A DNA stretch of 64,000 bases. It comes from Monosiga brevicollis MX1. Lineage: Eukaryota > Opisthokonta > Choanoflagellata > Craspedida > Salpingoecidae. Positions 11,597 through 27,121 of this stretch are shown piece after piece. The DNA is taken from the NCBI RefSeq assembly GCF_000002865.3, contig NW_001865040.1, forward strand, positions 1,547,450-1,611,449. The letters are read 5' to 3'. A program made the position numbers and the translations under genes. The notes under the pieces were generated by a model. It saw nothing but the letters and a program-made list of their open reading frames with translations. It did not search any database and was not told where the DNA came from. Positions within the stretch are counted from its first letter, which is position 1. Every line of letters starts with the position of its first letter.

Positions 11597-14500
11597 TCAA
11601 AAGGGGGCGTTCAGCAGCGCATTCAGGTCCGGCACAGGAATGGCCGGAGAATCCTGTTTCTGCGCTTTCGCCAGAAGATGTCGCAGCTTGTTGACGCGAT
11701 CCAGCCCACGCCGCAAAAGTTGCAGACGAAGTTTAAGGGTGGACGAATTGCCGGCACGAGCCAAAGCCTCAGATAACATCGCATCAGGATGGGCGCCCAT
11801 AGCCGCTCGCACGTTTCCTACCGCTTCTTGTTGCAGTTGACTCGATATACCCAACTCCTTGCTCCAGGCAATGGCCTGATCAAAAATGTGTTGGTAGTTT
11901 CAGCAGTAAGTATGGCAAACAACGACCACCCTGTTGAAGTGGTTGAAAGCAGCACTGCGGCAGTCACTTACCTGCTTCTGGAAGTGATTCGACAGATGTA
12001 CAGACATGACTGCGGACGCAGAGGTGGCCACCTGCCGCAACAACAGCGGTTTGTGTTTAAATCAGCAGACAAAAGAACATGTGTGTTGCAAGCAGAGAGT
12101 GTCACTACGAGAAAGATCAGAAACACCAGCAGCGGGAGCTCTGTTACAATTTCATAAATGTGCACGGCTTACCATGGGGTGGGGTTGGAAGAAGTCAGTC
12201 GGTTGAGCGTGGGCAAAATGTGTTGCCAAGGCCAAATCAGACGGTGGAAATATGTCCACCTGTGCACGGCCCAGAGGCACAGTCAAGGATTGCTCCAGGC
12301 AAGCTTGCGGTAGGTTTCGTTTCGGGTTGCTTGGACTTGCAGAAGATCGAGGAGGCAAGCCGGGCGCCGGGTCGTCTGTATTGTTTGGCTCATTGCGGCT
12401 GCGCTTTGAAGGGGGAGGCCCAGCATGCGCCGAGGAGCGAGTGAGGGTCTGTCCAAAATCTTTTCCTTGGCTTTCGTGTGCATTGACACTGCCGTTTTTC
12501 GGTGATGTCGTGCCACATGCTTGGTGAGCTTCGCTGGCAGGCATGGGTGTGAGCAAGGAGAACCCAGAACTGGCAGCCATCATGCTTTGATGTAGGTGCT
12601 GAATCATAGCCATCGCCTGAAGCTGCGATTGCCAGGCTTGAACTTGAGCCAGTTGCTGCTGTTGCAGTTGCTGTTGCACGAATAGAAATCCAGGATCTTG
12701 AGCCATGTTGTCCAGCTTGGAGCGCTCCGTAGCACTTGCCTGAGCATGCAGATCAGACGCCGCGGCTGCTGATCCAAGGGCCGCCTGAACCAGCGACAGT
12801 CATTTCGGTCAGGCGCTTCTGACATGGTAAAAGCCAACCCAACGAAGACTAGCTGCTGTATAAAAACATTTTTGTCGTTTGCACACAACGTGACAAACCT
12901 TCTCCATCTGTTCAAGCACAGCTACCAGATCTGGGGCATCGAGCGAATCAAAACTTTTCGGCACCTGAAGGTTGTGCAAGAGACAACACAAATGAACAAA
13001 AACAAATGAGATGAGGGCTCGTGTGGACGAGATGCTGTCTTGCGTCAAGAAGAGAGAAGAAATTCTCATACGTCGGCCATGTATTCGGAAAGATCCCGCA
13101 GCACTGTTTGGAGAATAGGATCGGCTTGGGCTGGAGCCGAGGCCAGCGCATCGCTGATGGGAATCACGGGCAGATTGGGCTCAGCGAAGGACTCAAGCGA
13201 CATTTTCTGCGCTCTCACCCGAGCACCAGGGCGGGACACGGAAAGCGGCGGGTGTGTATCGCAGCACGACAATTCCGGGGTAGGTGAGTCATCCATCTCG
13301 CAAGGTCTTGCCCACGCAAGCAGAGGCAAAGTAGCGCGCACCTTGAACCAATCATAGTTTGTCTCGAGGGAGTCTTTTTTTACATAGTTCGTCAAACGGG
13401 CTTTGTTGCTTTGTGGTCGATGAAGTAGCACATCGAGGGTGCCTGCAGCTACGAGACGGTAGATGAAGACCGGTCGGGTTTGCCCATATCTAACACAGAT
13501 CAATCGCAAGTGCAGGAGGTGAGGGCACGGTAAGTCAAAGGGGGCGGGAGAGAAATAGGCATCAACGACGTGCAGGGTGTGCACGGAGCCCGACCTGTAA
13601 ATGCGGGCAATAGCGCTGGTGTCGGAGAGTGCATCCCAAGCAGCGTCAAAGATGATGACGCGAGAGGCGGTGGTGAGGTCGATGTTCAGGCGACCAATCT
13701 TGGTGCACGCTATGAGGAGGCCCATGCGCGGACTCGTGCTGAAGGCTTCAATCCGCTGATGCCGTTCTGATGCTGACTCTGTGCCATCAAGGCGAGTGTA
13801 GTCGTCTGGCATGACCCAGTGGCGTCCGGCTTTGGTACCCGCGGCTAGCATCGGCTCCAACGCATCCAGTGTTTTTGCGCTCTGTTGATGTCAAGGCCAG
13901 TCGACAAAGGGTGTCAAAAGGACGGCGCAGCACCTCCAGCGCAGCCAGACTGTGCCTCGAGGATGAAGCAGTCGCGAATTTCCCACTCTTCCTCGTGTCA
14001 TAAACCCAAAAACCCAAAACTGAAACAAAAACCAAAAACCAAGGACGAAAACCCAAAGTTGGATTTCAAACCCGACCTGAGTCAACAGCACCACCTTCTC
14101 TCCTGTGCTGTGCGCTTGTTCAATGAGGCTGAGGGCAACCATGACTTTAGCTGGCAAAGGAAGCACAAGCAATAACAGATATAAAAATAAGCAGGGTTCG
14201 AAAACAAACAAACTAGCCGCACGCTGCAACAATTGGATCCATGAGGTTCCTTCAGGTTCCACGAAATTGTGTACCTCCAAACTGAGGGAGACCCATTTGA
14301 TGTTGCCGTGCCCGCAAAATGGCAGGTGCCCAAGTTGCGGCTGGATGCACTCTCTCCGTTGTGAGTGTCGATGTCGCTTGCAATTCTGAGGCTAAACGGT
14401 CCGGGTGGCTCCAGACTTGAGACGAGGTCAACGGTATGGTTTGTTTGGAAAAGGCCGTGAGGTGATGAGCATGGATGAGCATGGATGAGCACAATAGATT

Positions 14501-17500
14501 CACATGTCAGGGTGCGTGGGTCCGTGCGGGGGTGTTGGGTTCTTACTATGCGACATTAGATTTAATGCGGCGGGAAAGCCTGCAAATGGGCTCTGTAAGA
14601 AGCCTTGCATCAAATCCACCTAAAGGTTGCACAGCCCAGCATGCCTTGAGGATAACCGAGGGTAAAGTAACAATATTTTGGTTGAGCAGAACCAACCTGC
14701 ATGGGCACAAGGCGGCAAAAAACAAGGCACTCGTGCTTGGGCGAAAGCACATGCTTTGCAGCAGTGTGGCTGCACCAGTGGGCAGTAGTGGCCAAAAGCT
14801 GATGCAGTTTGTGTGCCGGCTCCAGCAGCGCCTCCCTGGGTGAGCTTTGAGCTCCACTGGACAAGTCGCCGTGAAATCGAGCATACCTAGGGACATCAGC
14901 GATGGTAAGATCTATCACATGTGGCCCGTAAAAAGCGAGAGCCGACAGACAGCGTTATAATTGATTGTTCCTAACCAGAGAACAAATTCGCGCCGTGGGC
15001 CAAGCATTCCTGGTCGAACAAAGTCACACATTGCAAACAGTTCGGAAGCATTCCTTTGGAGTGGTGTGCTCGTCAGGCAGATTCGGCGGTGCGTGGACAT
15101 GCGCGACGCCATGTGGCAGCGAGCAAGCCGGTGCCCTGTTGCCAAGGGCAGCAAAAGACGAAACGTGGCGGGAGTGAGAGGCCTGGGCGCCAGGTACAAG
15201 CAAAACAAGCTGTGCCTGGTGTGAGGCGAGGTCGAGACCAACCTTCATCACACACGACCAGATCAGGGTCATCAAGGATGCGGCTGTTTCGCTTTCGTCC
15301 ATTGAGATGAACTGCCATCTCATAGGTGGCGATCAAGATGCCGCCGCTTGATCTCCATGAGGCGAGCACGGACGTGGGATCGCCTGGCGTTGCGCCCAGC
15401 AGCCATACCGGGGGGCAGAGTGATGTGGGCAGCCACTTGGCAATCTCGCGACACCAGTGGTGTACAGCGTAGGATGGAGCCAAAATCAAAACCTGAGCGC
15501 AAGGGGATCAAACGATCATGTTAGGGAAAAAAGCGTCCCAAGGCAAAGGCTTGGGTGGGGTGGAGCACACATGCCTGGCGCATGTTTGTAAAGCGTAGTG
15601 CAGCCTGAACCAGGGCAATAGCGGTCAGCGTCTTCCCCAAGCCCATGCCATGTGCTAGAATAGCACCATTACTCTATTATTTCGAGTTCCAGCCACGTTG
15701 TTTGCATGAGCTGAGAATGAGGACCTGATTCATTGCATGGTTAGGACGGTGAAGGTGGCACAGCAAGGCATCAAGATGGACATACGCCTGTCGGGTGGCG
15801 CACCACTTGGTCAGGGTGACCAATAACGGTTCGCCATAGAAATTGAACAGCATGTCGCTGAGGCATGGTGAGGGTAGCGGTCAGACGGGCAGGCAGAGCC
15901 ACACGCTAAAAAAAAGGATCAGAAAGCCGGGCCATTCGTATCGTGAGTTTCAATGGCATGAGGAGATGTCTAACAAGTCGAAGCCCGACAAACCTGGGTA
16001 TCCGTGGGCTGTCCAAGCTCCAAGGCTTCGGGTTCGGGAGCAAAGGCCTGGTCCTATCGCGCAGCCCGAGGATAGTCTGAATGACAAAGAGTCTGGCTCA
16101 CCAACAAAAGAGTGGCCAAAACCTACTTCTTTGATGGCTTCAACCTTGCGCCTGTTGATCTCGGCACACCATTGAAGAAGCGAGAGTTCGTCCCAGTCGT
16201 CCCAGTCCTCTGAACGATCACCAGCTTGCGAGAGGAGATTTGCCGCAGTGTCATCAGCGACTTGAGGGGGTTCGTTCTGATCCTGATCCTGATCCTGATC
16301 CTGATCCTGCTTCTGATCCTGATCCTGATCCTGCTTCTGATCCTGATCCTGATCCTGCTTCTGATCCTGATCCTGATCCTGCTTCTGATCCTGATCCTGC
16401 TTTTGATCCTGATCCTGCTTCTGATCCTGATCCTGATCCTGCTTCTGATCCTGATCCTGATCCTGCTTCTGATCCTGATCCTGATCCTGCTTCTGATCCT
16501 GATCCTGCTTTTGATCCTGATCCTGCTTTTGATCCTGATCCTGCTCCTGATCCTGATCCTGCTTTTGATCCTGATCCTGCTCCTGATCCTGATCCTAAGT
16601 TGTGTGCAGTTACCAGAATGAGACCACGACAATCGAGCGTCCAGTACATGGCACCAAAAGTGCAGCAGCATGCCTGCGTCACTGGTTCGGGTGTAGGGCT
16701 TGGTGCAGGTCTGGTCTTGTTGAGAGTGTCATCCAGGCCGCGCCAGGGGATGCCGTTCAAGTCCGTGACAGCGGGGACAAAATCTTGTGGAAGCTTGCAT
16801 GTGATTGCGTTCCGACCCTGTGACCAACAAGAATGGCATGAGTCTGGGAGGGCAAGGAGGTGCGTGGACGGTCGCAGCATTCACTGGCCTGCCGTATATA
16901 GCCCCTCAACGGTAAAAACAGAATCGACAATCTTGAAACAATAAAAAAAACCACGTAGCTCACCATGCGGTTGCGCTGACTGCAGTACCCGCAGATGAAA
17001 GACCGCGCAGGATCCAGGGCCCGACCAACAGCTCTGCGATAGCAGGACATGTGAACGCTGTTGGGGCAGCCATCGCAGCAAAAGAGGCTGGAAAAACACA
17101 GGTACAGCACAAGGAAGAAACGTGTGTGAGAGGACGCAAGAGGAGTTGTGATGAGGCAGGAGGGTGAAGAGCTTGCTATTCAGTGGTGCCGCAGGGGAGC
17201 GGTGCAGAAGGACGCACAGGCCACCATGGAGGCATAAAAAACAATCATTGTCGTTCTGGATATCTTCGGACGCTGGGCCTTTGGGGGTGGTCGTAAGGGG
17301 ACGAGCCGTTGACGTGGGATCGGCGGGGATGGTTGCCGGTGCAGAGTCAGAGGTCTTGCTCTTCAAAGCGACGCCAACCGCGTGAGCGAGGTGAAGCGCG
17401 TGTGTGGCTTGAGCGAAGTACCAGGACACCAGCCACAGGACTAACGACAGTACGTGAGACGTAGGACATGAGAGGGGCTCACCTTTTCCTCTTGGGGCGA

Positions 17501-17518
17501 TGCGTGGTGTTCAGCCAT
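11597..17518 (-). CDS. PHD-finger SNF2-family ATPase (ATRX / ARIP4 branch)
   Basis: Exon 1 (17518-17483) reads MAEHHASPQEEK. The next exons build a PHD finger with a full C4HC3 ligand set: CFLC, CDGC, VHMSC and CGYC, down to about 16970. After a linker and a long Gln-Asp repeat comes the ATPase: GAILAHGMGLGKT near 15660-15620, where LAHxMGLGKT is typical of ATRX/ARIP4; DLVVCDEG near 15250; and RICLTSTPLQRNASELF near 15100. The helicase half has KVMVALSLIEQAHSTGEKVV near 14150, YTRLDGTESASERHQRIEAF near 13760 and RIYRSGQTRP. The C-terminus is Gln-rich with a KRSR nuclear-signal-like patch (about 12700-12180) and ends at 11597. Such proteins move or evict nucleosomes. Unlike ATRX, only a PHD is seen; the GATA-like half of an ADD domain is not visible. 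Most junctions are approximate. Confidence 0.85.
16271..16597 (-). repeat. Hexanucleotide repeat encoding alternating Gln-Asp inside the SNF2 gene
   Basis: A nearly perfect GATCCT/GCTTCT array (plus-strand view), about 327 bases long. All three frames are open on both strands. The minus-strand frame reading Gln-Asp, with Lys or Glu at some Asp positions, runs straight into a well-behaved acidic coding stretch (SEDWDDWDELSLLQWCAEIN) that ends at a GTAGGT donor. Upstream, an acceptor ending CTTAG and a donor after TPEP would join in the same frame. So the array most likely encodes about 109 residues of [Q-D/K/E]n. Confidence 0.8.
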
Positions 17519-17770
17519 GCTTCCCTGATGTGAATGGCTCAGTCAAGGTGGTGCCCGTTGCCGTTCTTGTGCGTGGTACCTGGCTGGAGCCCGCAAGGGC
17601 CTTGGCCGAATGCTCGGTCTACAACCTTCGCCCCAAAACGTGTCCAGCGCTTTTGTCTGGTCTTCCACCTGCAAGCCCTGATCCTGCTACACAGAGCTCC
17701 GATGAGCGCAAGGAGGGCTCAAAGCAAGAGGTGTCCAACCCAGCCACCCACCATGCGGTGAGGGAAGAGC

Positions 17771-17814
<44 letters not shown>

Positions 17815-18192
17815 AAAAGAAAAGAGCCAATGCGACGCTCTGCGTGATGACAAATCCAGTGTAACGGTCACAACAAGGGAAGAATGGCAATGACAAGAAA
17901 GCAGCGGGTCTTGTCCCTTTTGGGCTAAAAAGTGTTTCTGTTGTGAGGGAGTGGACATGAGGGCAGCGGCGGCTGTGTGTGGGTGCGCGAGACGAGACAA
18001 GAAACGTTGAACAATAATTTATTGAATGGATTCGAAGTAGTCTTAATGATAGGTTATTGAGACGTTTACAGAGGTAAGGACATCAACTGGCGAGGTAAGA
18101 AAAACCACACCGAGGGAGCTGAGACGGACACGGCAAGCCGCGCTCAATGACAGCAAGATACAAGGGAAAAAACAAGCGGAACAAGAGCAAGC
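17519..18192. other. Intergenic with a 41-base poly-A tract
   Basis: It lies between the SNF2 start and the beta-tubulin stop, both on the minus strand. A run of 41 A sits at 17772-17812. The part next to 18192 should hold the tubulin 3' UTR. No other gene is seen. Confidence 0.6.
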
Positions 18193-20948
<2,756 letters not shown>

Positions 20949-21406
20949 ATGTCGCTGTATCAGCACTTTGAAGCTCGCCCCAAGGTTGCGGAGCGAGACA
21001 TTCCCAAATACAAGCAGAAGCGCACTTCTTCCAGCTCCTCCATCAAAGTTCAAGACGTTCCCGCCGCACCCGCCACGGTAGTCGCCGGGCGCGAGTCCCC
21101 CGCCACCCTTGCCGGTCACCACCAGTACTTGCGCCAATTTGACCTCGACATGACCTTTGGCCCTTGCGTTGGTCAGTTCTGGCGCGACCCGTCTCTCAGC
21201 AGCTCACCATTCCTCCGGCCGCTCGCGTGTTGGCTCGTCTCACATCCGACTCGGTTCTTGTCCCTCGCCTAGGCGTGTCACGACGAGAGCGCTGGGAACG
21301 GGCTGACGCCTTTGGCTTGAATCCTCCCAAAGCCGTCCTGCGGCTCCTGGAAAACCATCCTCAAGATGAAACCTTTCAACAGTGTCTCTGGTACAACACT
21401 CTCTGA
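20949..21406 (+). CDS. POLD4: DNA polymerase delta subunit 4 (p12)
   Basis: Exons 20949-21171 and 21273-21406 join in phase (donor GTCAGT, acceptor CCTAG) to give 118 residues, close to the 107 of the human protein. The C-terminal half shows the POLD4 signature: LRQFDLDMTFGPCVGVSRRE, RWERADAFGLNPP, and the end LENHPQDETFQQCLWYNTL, matching RQFDLAWQYGPCTG and QCSLWHLYPL in animals. The N-terminal half is basic and Ser-rich, as in other p12 proteins. POLD4 is the small, regulated subunit of the replicative polymerase delta and contacts PCNA. The N-terminus MSLYQHF has the hydrophobic and aromatic spacing of the end of a PIP box but no leading Gln, so PCNA binding through it is only possible. 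Confidence 0.92.
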
Positions 21407-21825
21407 ACACGCTTGCTCGTCGCGCCAGAACCCCGCTGCTTCTTCCCCCTTTTCTTCCTTTCTTTGAGTCACACACCCCGCGGTAGTCCCACCCCTTGCC
21501 GTCGGCCGCTTGCTGCTCGACGGGATGGGTCGTCTCTCTGAGAGTGACAAAAACCGGCTGCCACGTCGTTCCATGTCTGTCCACTGGTCTCTGCCACGCC
21601 GTTACTGTTCATATCCAGACTTCTTCTTTTTTGATCTTGATCCCTCTCCTGACTCATTTTCCTTGCTGTCAGCCATTATGAGAATTGAAGTCCTAAGAAA
21701 GCACGCCTCGTTTTATGTGTCATCAATTACCAATTACCTTCATTGTGCGCGCCGTGCGCGCGCGTGCCTGGCGCTCCCTCTTGTTCATTCAGGGACGAGG
21801 TTCGGGTCACAGTGCCAGTACAGCG
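21407..21825. other. Short convergent spacer
   Basis: It lies between the POLD4 stop (plus) and the 3' end of the VIRMA-like gene (minus). I see nothing further in it. Confidence 0.5.
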
Positions 21826-24800
21826 CTACTGTGCAATCACTGGGCGCTGTTGGCTCACTGCACGATAGGTGGCTGCCACGTCCAACGGTTTGCTTGTAAA
21901 TTGTTCCGACTTGAGCTCATCCATCAGCCATGGGGATAGTGGCCAGGGCGCATGGCTTGTGTCAGGGCCCAAGCCTCCCGCAGCCAACAATCCTTCCCCG
22001 TCTTGCATCCAATATCTTCGTCCATACCTAAGCAGCGTGCCAGTAAGGTGAGCCAAGCTGACCCCTTCACATCACTCCCCATTCGTTGCCTTGCCATGCT
22101 TTCACGTACTCCAGGCACATCTTTTCCGACGCCGCTGTGCATGCAGCCAGTTCGGGGATCAGCTCGCCAAATGGGACTGGCCACCGCCCACTGCCTGCCA
22201 TGACAAGTTTTTGAGTCGCTGCCACGAGCCGTGGTTGCAGATGGGAGGCTGGAAAAATAGCAGCAAACCCCGCCACGAGGTGCAACCGCAGCAGAGCCGG
22301 CGCGGACACGGGGGCTTCTGCAGCAACAGGTGCTTCCATCCTCTCTGGGCCCAGATCCCCTTCTACCAATCTCAAGTAGGCCGACAGCATGGTGCTGGGC
22401 TCCTCGAGTTGCCCCTCCAGTCGGGCGCGGCCGTAGCGCCGTTGCAGCAGGAGCAACAGCAATACTAAACTCAGTTGTAGCGCCAGCTGGACCTCTGAAG
22501 TGAGGTCCACCTGGCGATCGACGAGCACCTGGCCAGAGTCAAAGGTGCCCAAAAAAAGAGCTGGCGGGGAGGGATCGCCATACCCCACCGTCAAGGCAAG
22601 AGCCACGGCTGCCGCGCAAGGTGCACGTCGTACATGCTCTCGAATTGCGGGTACACCCGCTCGTCGAAACTGCAGCAAACCTGCTTGTAGCCATGCCAGC
22701 GTCATCGCTCGCAGCAAAACAGCGTCGCGTACTTCCTCGAAAAGGCGACGTGCCGGCTCTTGGCGCATTGTCTTCACCAACGCCGTGAACAAGGGACCAA
22801 CATGTTCGCTCGACCCGCGTACAGCACCGACAAACCTAGCCAGGAGCACGGATGAAAGCACTCCAACGCGTGGGCAAGCACTTGCCGTCCTTACACCCCG
22901 CACCAACACCTGCCAGCACCAGTGCATTGAATATCACAGCAGAGATGGCCGCAAGAAGAACGGAGAGACAAAAAACAACAACAAAAACAAAAGCCATTGT
23001 CAGTCATTGTCAGTCAGAACCACACAAGCGCTTTTGCCAGGCCCACTGATCAGGATTTCTCACAGTCAAGCTGTCTCGTGCGGATGGCGTCGATGATCGC
23101 GTCTCAAAGTAGCAGATGGACAGTTCCTCCAGTTTCACCTGTGCGAGCCGAAGTGCATCAGGCACCAGCTCTGGTCGAGTCCACATCCAAGCCCCACCAA
23201 AACCCACGTCCACGGCGGATCTGAGTGAGGCATGCCTAGAGAGGCACACCGATAGAAGTCATCATCAGAGTAGGAAGCGCTACCCTCGTGGCATCAAATG
23301 CTGGTCATCGTGGTCACAATGTCATATCATATAACCCCAAAGTACGGTGCAACGGTTTGGAGAACCCCCTCGAGACGAACAAAGCACAAAACAAATGCAA
23401 GTGACAACACGCAGTGCTGGTCTGGCCAGGCACCTGCCGCACCACGTACCAGCTTTGTTGAACGATCACTCGCTGCAGCCGCTCCAAATCAGCAATCAGT
23501 GTTGCGTGCTGCAAAACTTTGCCGCCGCCTGAGTCAGTCCAAGCGGATGCATATTGGTGAAAGAGACCTAGGGTGCTCTTCTCGATGTCAACCAAGTTGA
23601 ATGATTCCAACGGGCCAGTTGGCACCTTCAGCAAAGCCAGCACGGCGTGGATCCAGGCCTGTCCAGCTGCCACGCTATCTGCGTCCAGCCTAATCTCCCA
23701 TCGCAGAAAGCGCTCCATCATGCGGCACAGCGTCTGGACTCCTCCATTGATGATGCTTGCTCTGCCATCCATCTTGAAAGGCGGCGTTCCACCAGCGGCC
23801 CCTTCATGCTGAAACTCGTCAGGCACTGCCCAGGCCAGTGCTGATAGTGCCGCAGCCAACGGCACCAGGTCGCTTGCGTCGACTTGATCTTGAGCATTCT
23901 GCGACGCCCATTGGCTCAAAGCGTCCAGGATGGCCACAGCACGCTGCTTGTCAGGAGCAGCGTTGACACCGCTGAGAACAGCGAGTAGAGGATTCCCTTG
24001 CTTTGTGGGGCTAAAGCCTGGCTTGACATGAACTACAAACACCATTTGTCGAACCGACAAGTCCACAATCATGGGATCCACCTGCACTAAGCGCTGGACG
24101 AGCTCCAAAACAAGAGTCGGCAAGGTGTCGCGCATTTCAACAAGGGTTTGTGAGAACGCCGTCGTGGCACCACGTAGCCTGATGCAGTGAACCACAGCGT
24201 GTCCCCCAAAGGGTAGAGTCAAGACATTTGCCAACGCCCTGACCGAAGCACACAACTCTGCCGGTAGAGTTGAATCTGCTTTTGCAGCAGCACTCGCCGC
24301 TTCGAAGGCTTGCAAGGCGTCCGTCGCCCGCAAACAAGCCAGCGCCCACTGCATCACCTGGGTCCCACTGCTCTCATCAAGGGCGGCTGGGAGGCTGACT
24401 GTGAATGATTTGCAGGAAGTTTGGGGTGTTGAGCTTGAGCTGGATGCCGGCACGGCTGGCCCAGGAGGTTTCGTCACAGTCACTGAAGGTGGTAATTTAT
24501 TGACCAACGCCAAAGCCCGGACAAGCAGCATGACCGCCATGGCGCCCTCGCTCATAAATTCCAAGCCTTGCCGTGACCGCGTGAGCTCCGTCAAAAGATC
24601 CAATGCCAGTGAGCGCAGGGCTGAGAGTTGTAAACCAAGCTGTGAGGCAGTATTTGCTTTGGTACTGGCAATATAGACAGCGTCAACAAGGTAACGTGAC
24701 AACATGGCGATGATTTGCGTTCGATGCAACAAAGTCATGATCCAGGGCAGGGCGCCAGCTTGGCGCGCCACAACTTCATCCGAGGCTTCAGCAAGGCCAG

Positions 24801-27074
24801 AATTCTCAACTGGTGCAGTCATCTCGGCGGCGGTTGGTGTGTCCCAGAAGCGGACACCCCATTGTTGGAGCATGCTCTCCTCCGACGAGACATTGCTGCT
24901 CGGGGCTCGCGCCAGCAGCGCCAGGGCACGCAAGGTGGTGCAGTCGAGCGACGCCACATCCTGGCTAGCTCGAGTCAAGTGGTCGCAACTGGCAACTAGC
25001 TCGGCTCGCTTAAACACGGCAGCAGCCAGCAGGCGTACGCGAGAACTCGGCGCGCTGAGTACGAGTTGAGGTAGGTTAAGAGCCCATTGCACGAGATCAA
25101 ATGAGGAAGCCTCTGAGTCGGTGAGCAGTCTCCCAGTCATGGCAGATAAAGGTCTGGTCAGCGCCGTTAGGCAAGCCAGCAACAGTTCGCTTTGTAATGG
25201 TGAGATCATGGGGCGGGCGAGCGCGGCACAGAGCCATGACCAGATTCTGGACATGGAGCCAGCCCATTCCGAAGGAATCCACAAGGCCGTTTTGCCAAGA
25301 GCATGCAAGATGCTGGCACAACCACGTAAAAGAGTCAGGCGAGTGTGACTAGACGGTGCATTCGCCCGGCTTTCTGGCGCTGAGCACCGATCGAATAGGC
25401 GTGGTATCTGTTGCAAGGCGCGCACATGAGCGCGGGGCCACGGTGTGCTCATATTGGCCTCTGCTTGGTCCAGGAACGCCACGTCTTGGGCTGGATCGTA
25501 GAGGCCACGTAGGCCCAAAGCGAGGTGCCGACCTAGTCTGTTGACAAGATCGGAAAGGCTGGCCCAATCGCGATGCGTAGGGTCATCAGTTTTTTGAGCT
25601 GACCAGTTTTCCAAATCCTGAAAAGTACTCTGGAGTGCAGCAGTGGCTTGGTTGACATTCGTTGGGCTTGCCGTTTTGGACAGAGTGCTCTGCGCGCGAA
25701 GCCAGCGGCTGAGCTCAGCGGCAAATAGCGGCACGGTGCTTTGAAGCTGCTGTGGCGGTATAGAGGTAGAGCACATGGCCAGGACAGACCACCTGGGGTC
25801 TGACTCTCGCACTGTGTGTCGGATGGGAGCTTCAAGGCGAGGGTTGGAAGTTGAGTCTTGCCGTGTCGCGCTGGGGGACGTGTTGGTGATGATCGAGTCT
25901 GAGGCACGGTTATCGGTGGCGTTCTCATGCCCGCTGGAATCTCGCGGCATGGCGCCGGGAGGCTCGTTATCTGTGGCAAGTGCGACCAAGTTGGGGTAGG
26001 AATCACGGTGGTCTCTTGCAGGTGATGGCTCTCGTACTGAATCAGGAATATCATTAGCAGCAGAGGCTACCATGGCGGGAAGCTTACTGTCGCCTCTGGC
26101 TACGTCATCATCATCATCACTCACGGCGTCGACATCACTGTCCATGTGCGAATGCCCGAGGTTTTCCGCAGCAACCTTGTTTTCCAACTGAATACTGGAG
26201 TGTTCCTCCTTGGACCTATGATGATCAGGCTTTGGCTGTTCAGCAGGTGATGCTTTATCAATAGAGCCGCTCCTTGGCTCGTCCATGAGGGCATCGCCAT
26301 CAACCCTCTCATTGCCATCATCATCACCACGGTCATCCTCTTTTGCCGTTGGCTCAGCCTTGTTCTCAGATTCCGACTCTGCCTCGGTCTCGTTCTTTAA
26401 CGGCTCATCGTGGCGCTTTGGAGGCCCGTCCGTTGACTTTTTCACTGTCTCGTCCGTTGGCTTTGGCTCGTCCATTGACTCATTCATCGTCTCGTCCATT
26501 GGCTCGTCCATATGCCCATCATGTTGCACGGCATTATTGCTATGCAGTACAACAGACTGCACAGGGCTTGTGCGCTTTGGCAAACTTTCAGACGGAGAAG
26601 GCTGACTTTTGGGCATTGCGCTTGAGGGGGCCAGGGTCGTTGGGACCACCGCTGGCTCGCTGCTTTGTCGTCTGGGTTCCTGTTTGAGCAGGCGTTGCTC
26701 CTCCTCATGACAGCGTAATCGCTCGAGCGCTCGCCCGTCGGGAGCACCCAGGATGATTAACGTAATTTCCTCAAAATTTCCGCTCAAGATGATGCGGTCT
26801 GTAGCAGGTATGTCCACGGGGTGGGCCACCACTGCATCGGAGAAAGTCAGCGTGCCCAGAGTGCGCATGAACGGCTTGACTTGACCATCCACCCCAAACT
26901 CCGAATGTTGTAGAGTAAGCACATTTACACTTGGCACCGTCCGCCTGTCAATAATCCGCAGATTGCAAGAGATGCAAAGCAAGATTACCACCAAACCCGG
27001 GTTATAAAGTTTTTATGGATTGCGCATTAATTGTTGTTGTTGTTGGTGTTGTTGTTGTTGTTGATGGTGGTGGT

Positions 27075-27121
<47 letters not shown>

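Noticed and set aside
11087-11840. Two plus-strand frames of over 200 codons between the kinase and SNF2 genes
   Set aside because: Cys- and Leu-rich composition without any domain, and the right end overlaps the certain C-terminal exon of the SNF2 gene on the other strand.
16226-16944. Long plus-strand frames reading Leu-Ile or Asp-Pro through the hexanucleotide array
   Set aside because: The array is open in all six frames; only the minus-strand Gln-Asp frame connects to convincing coding sequence.
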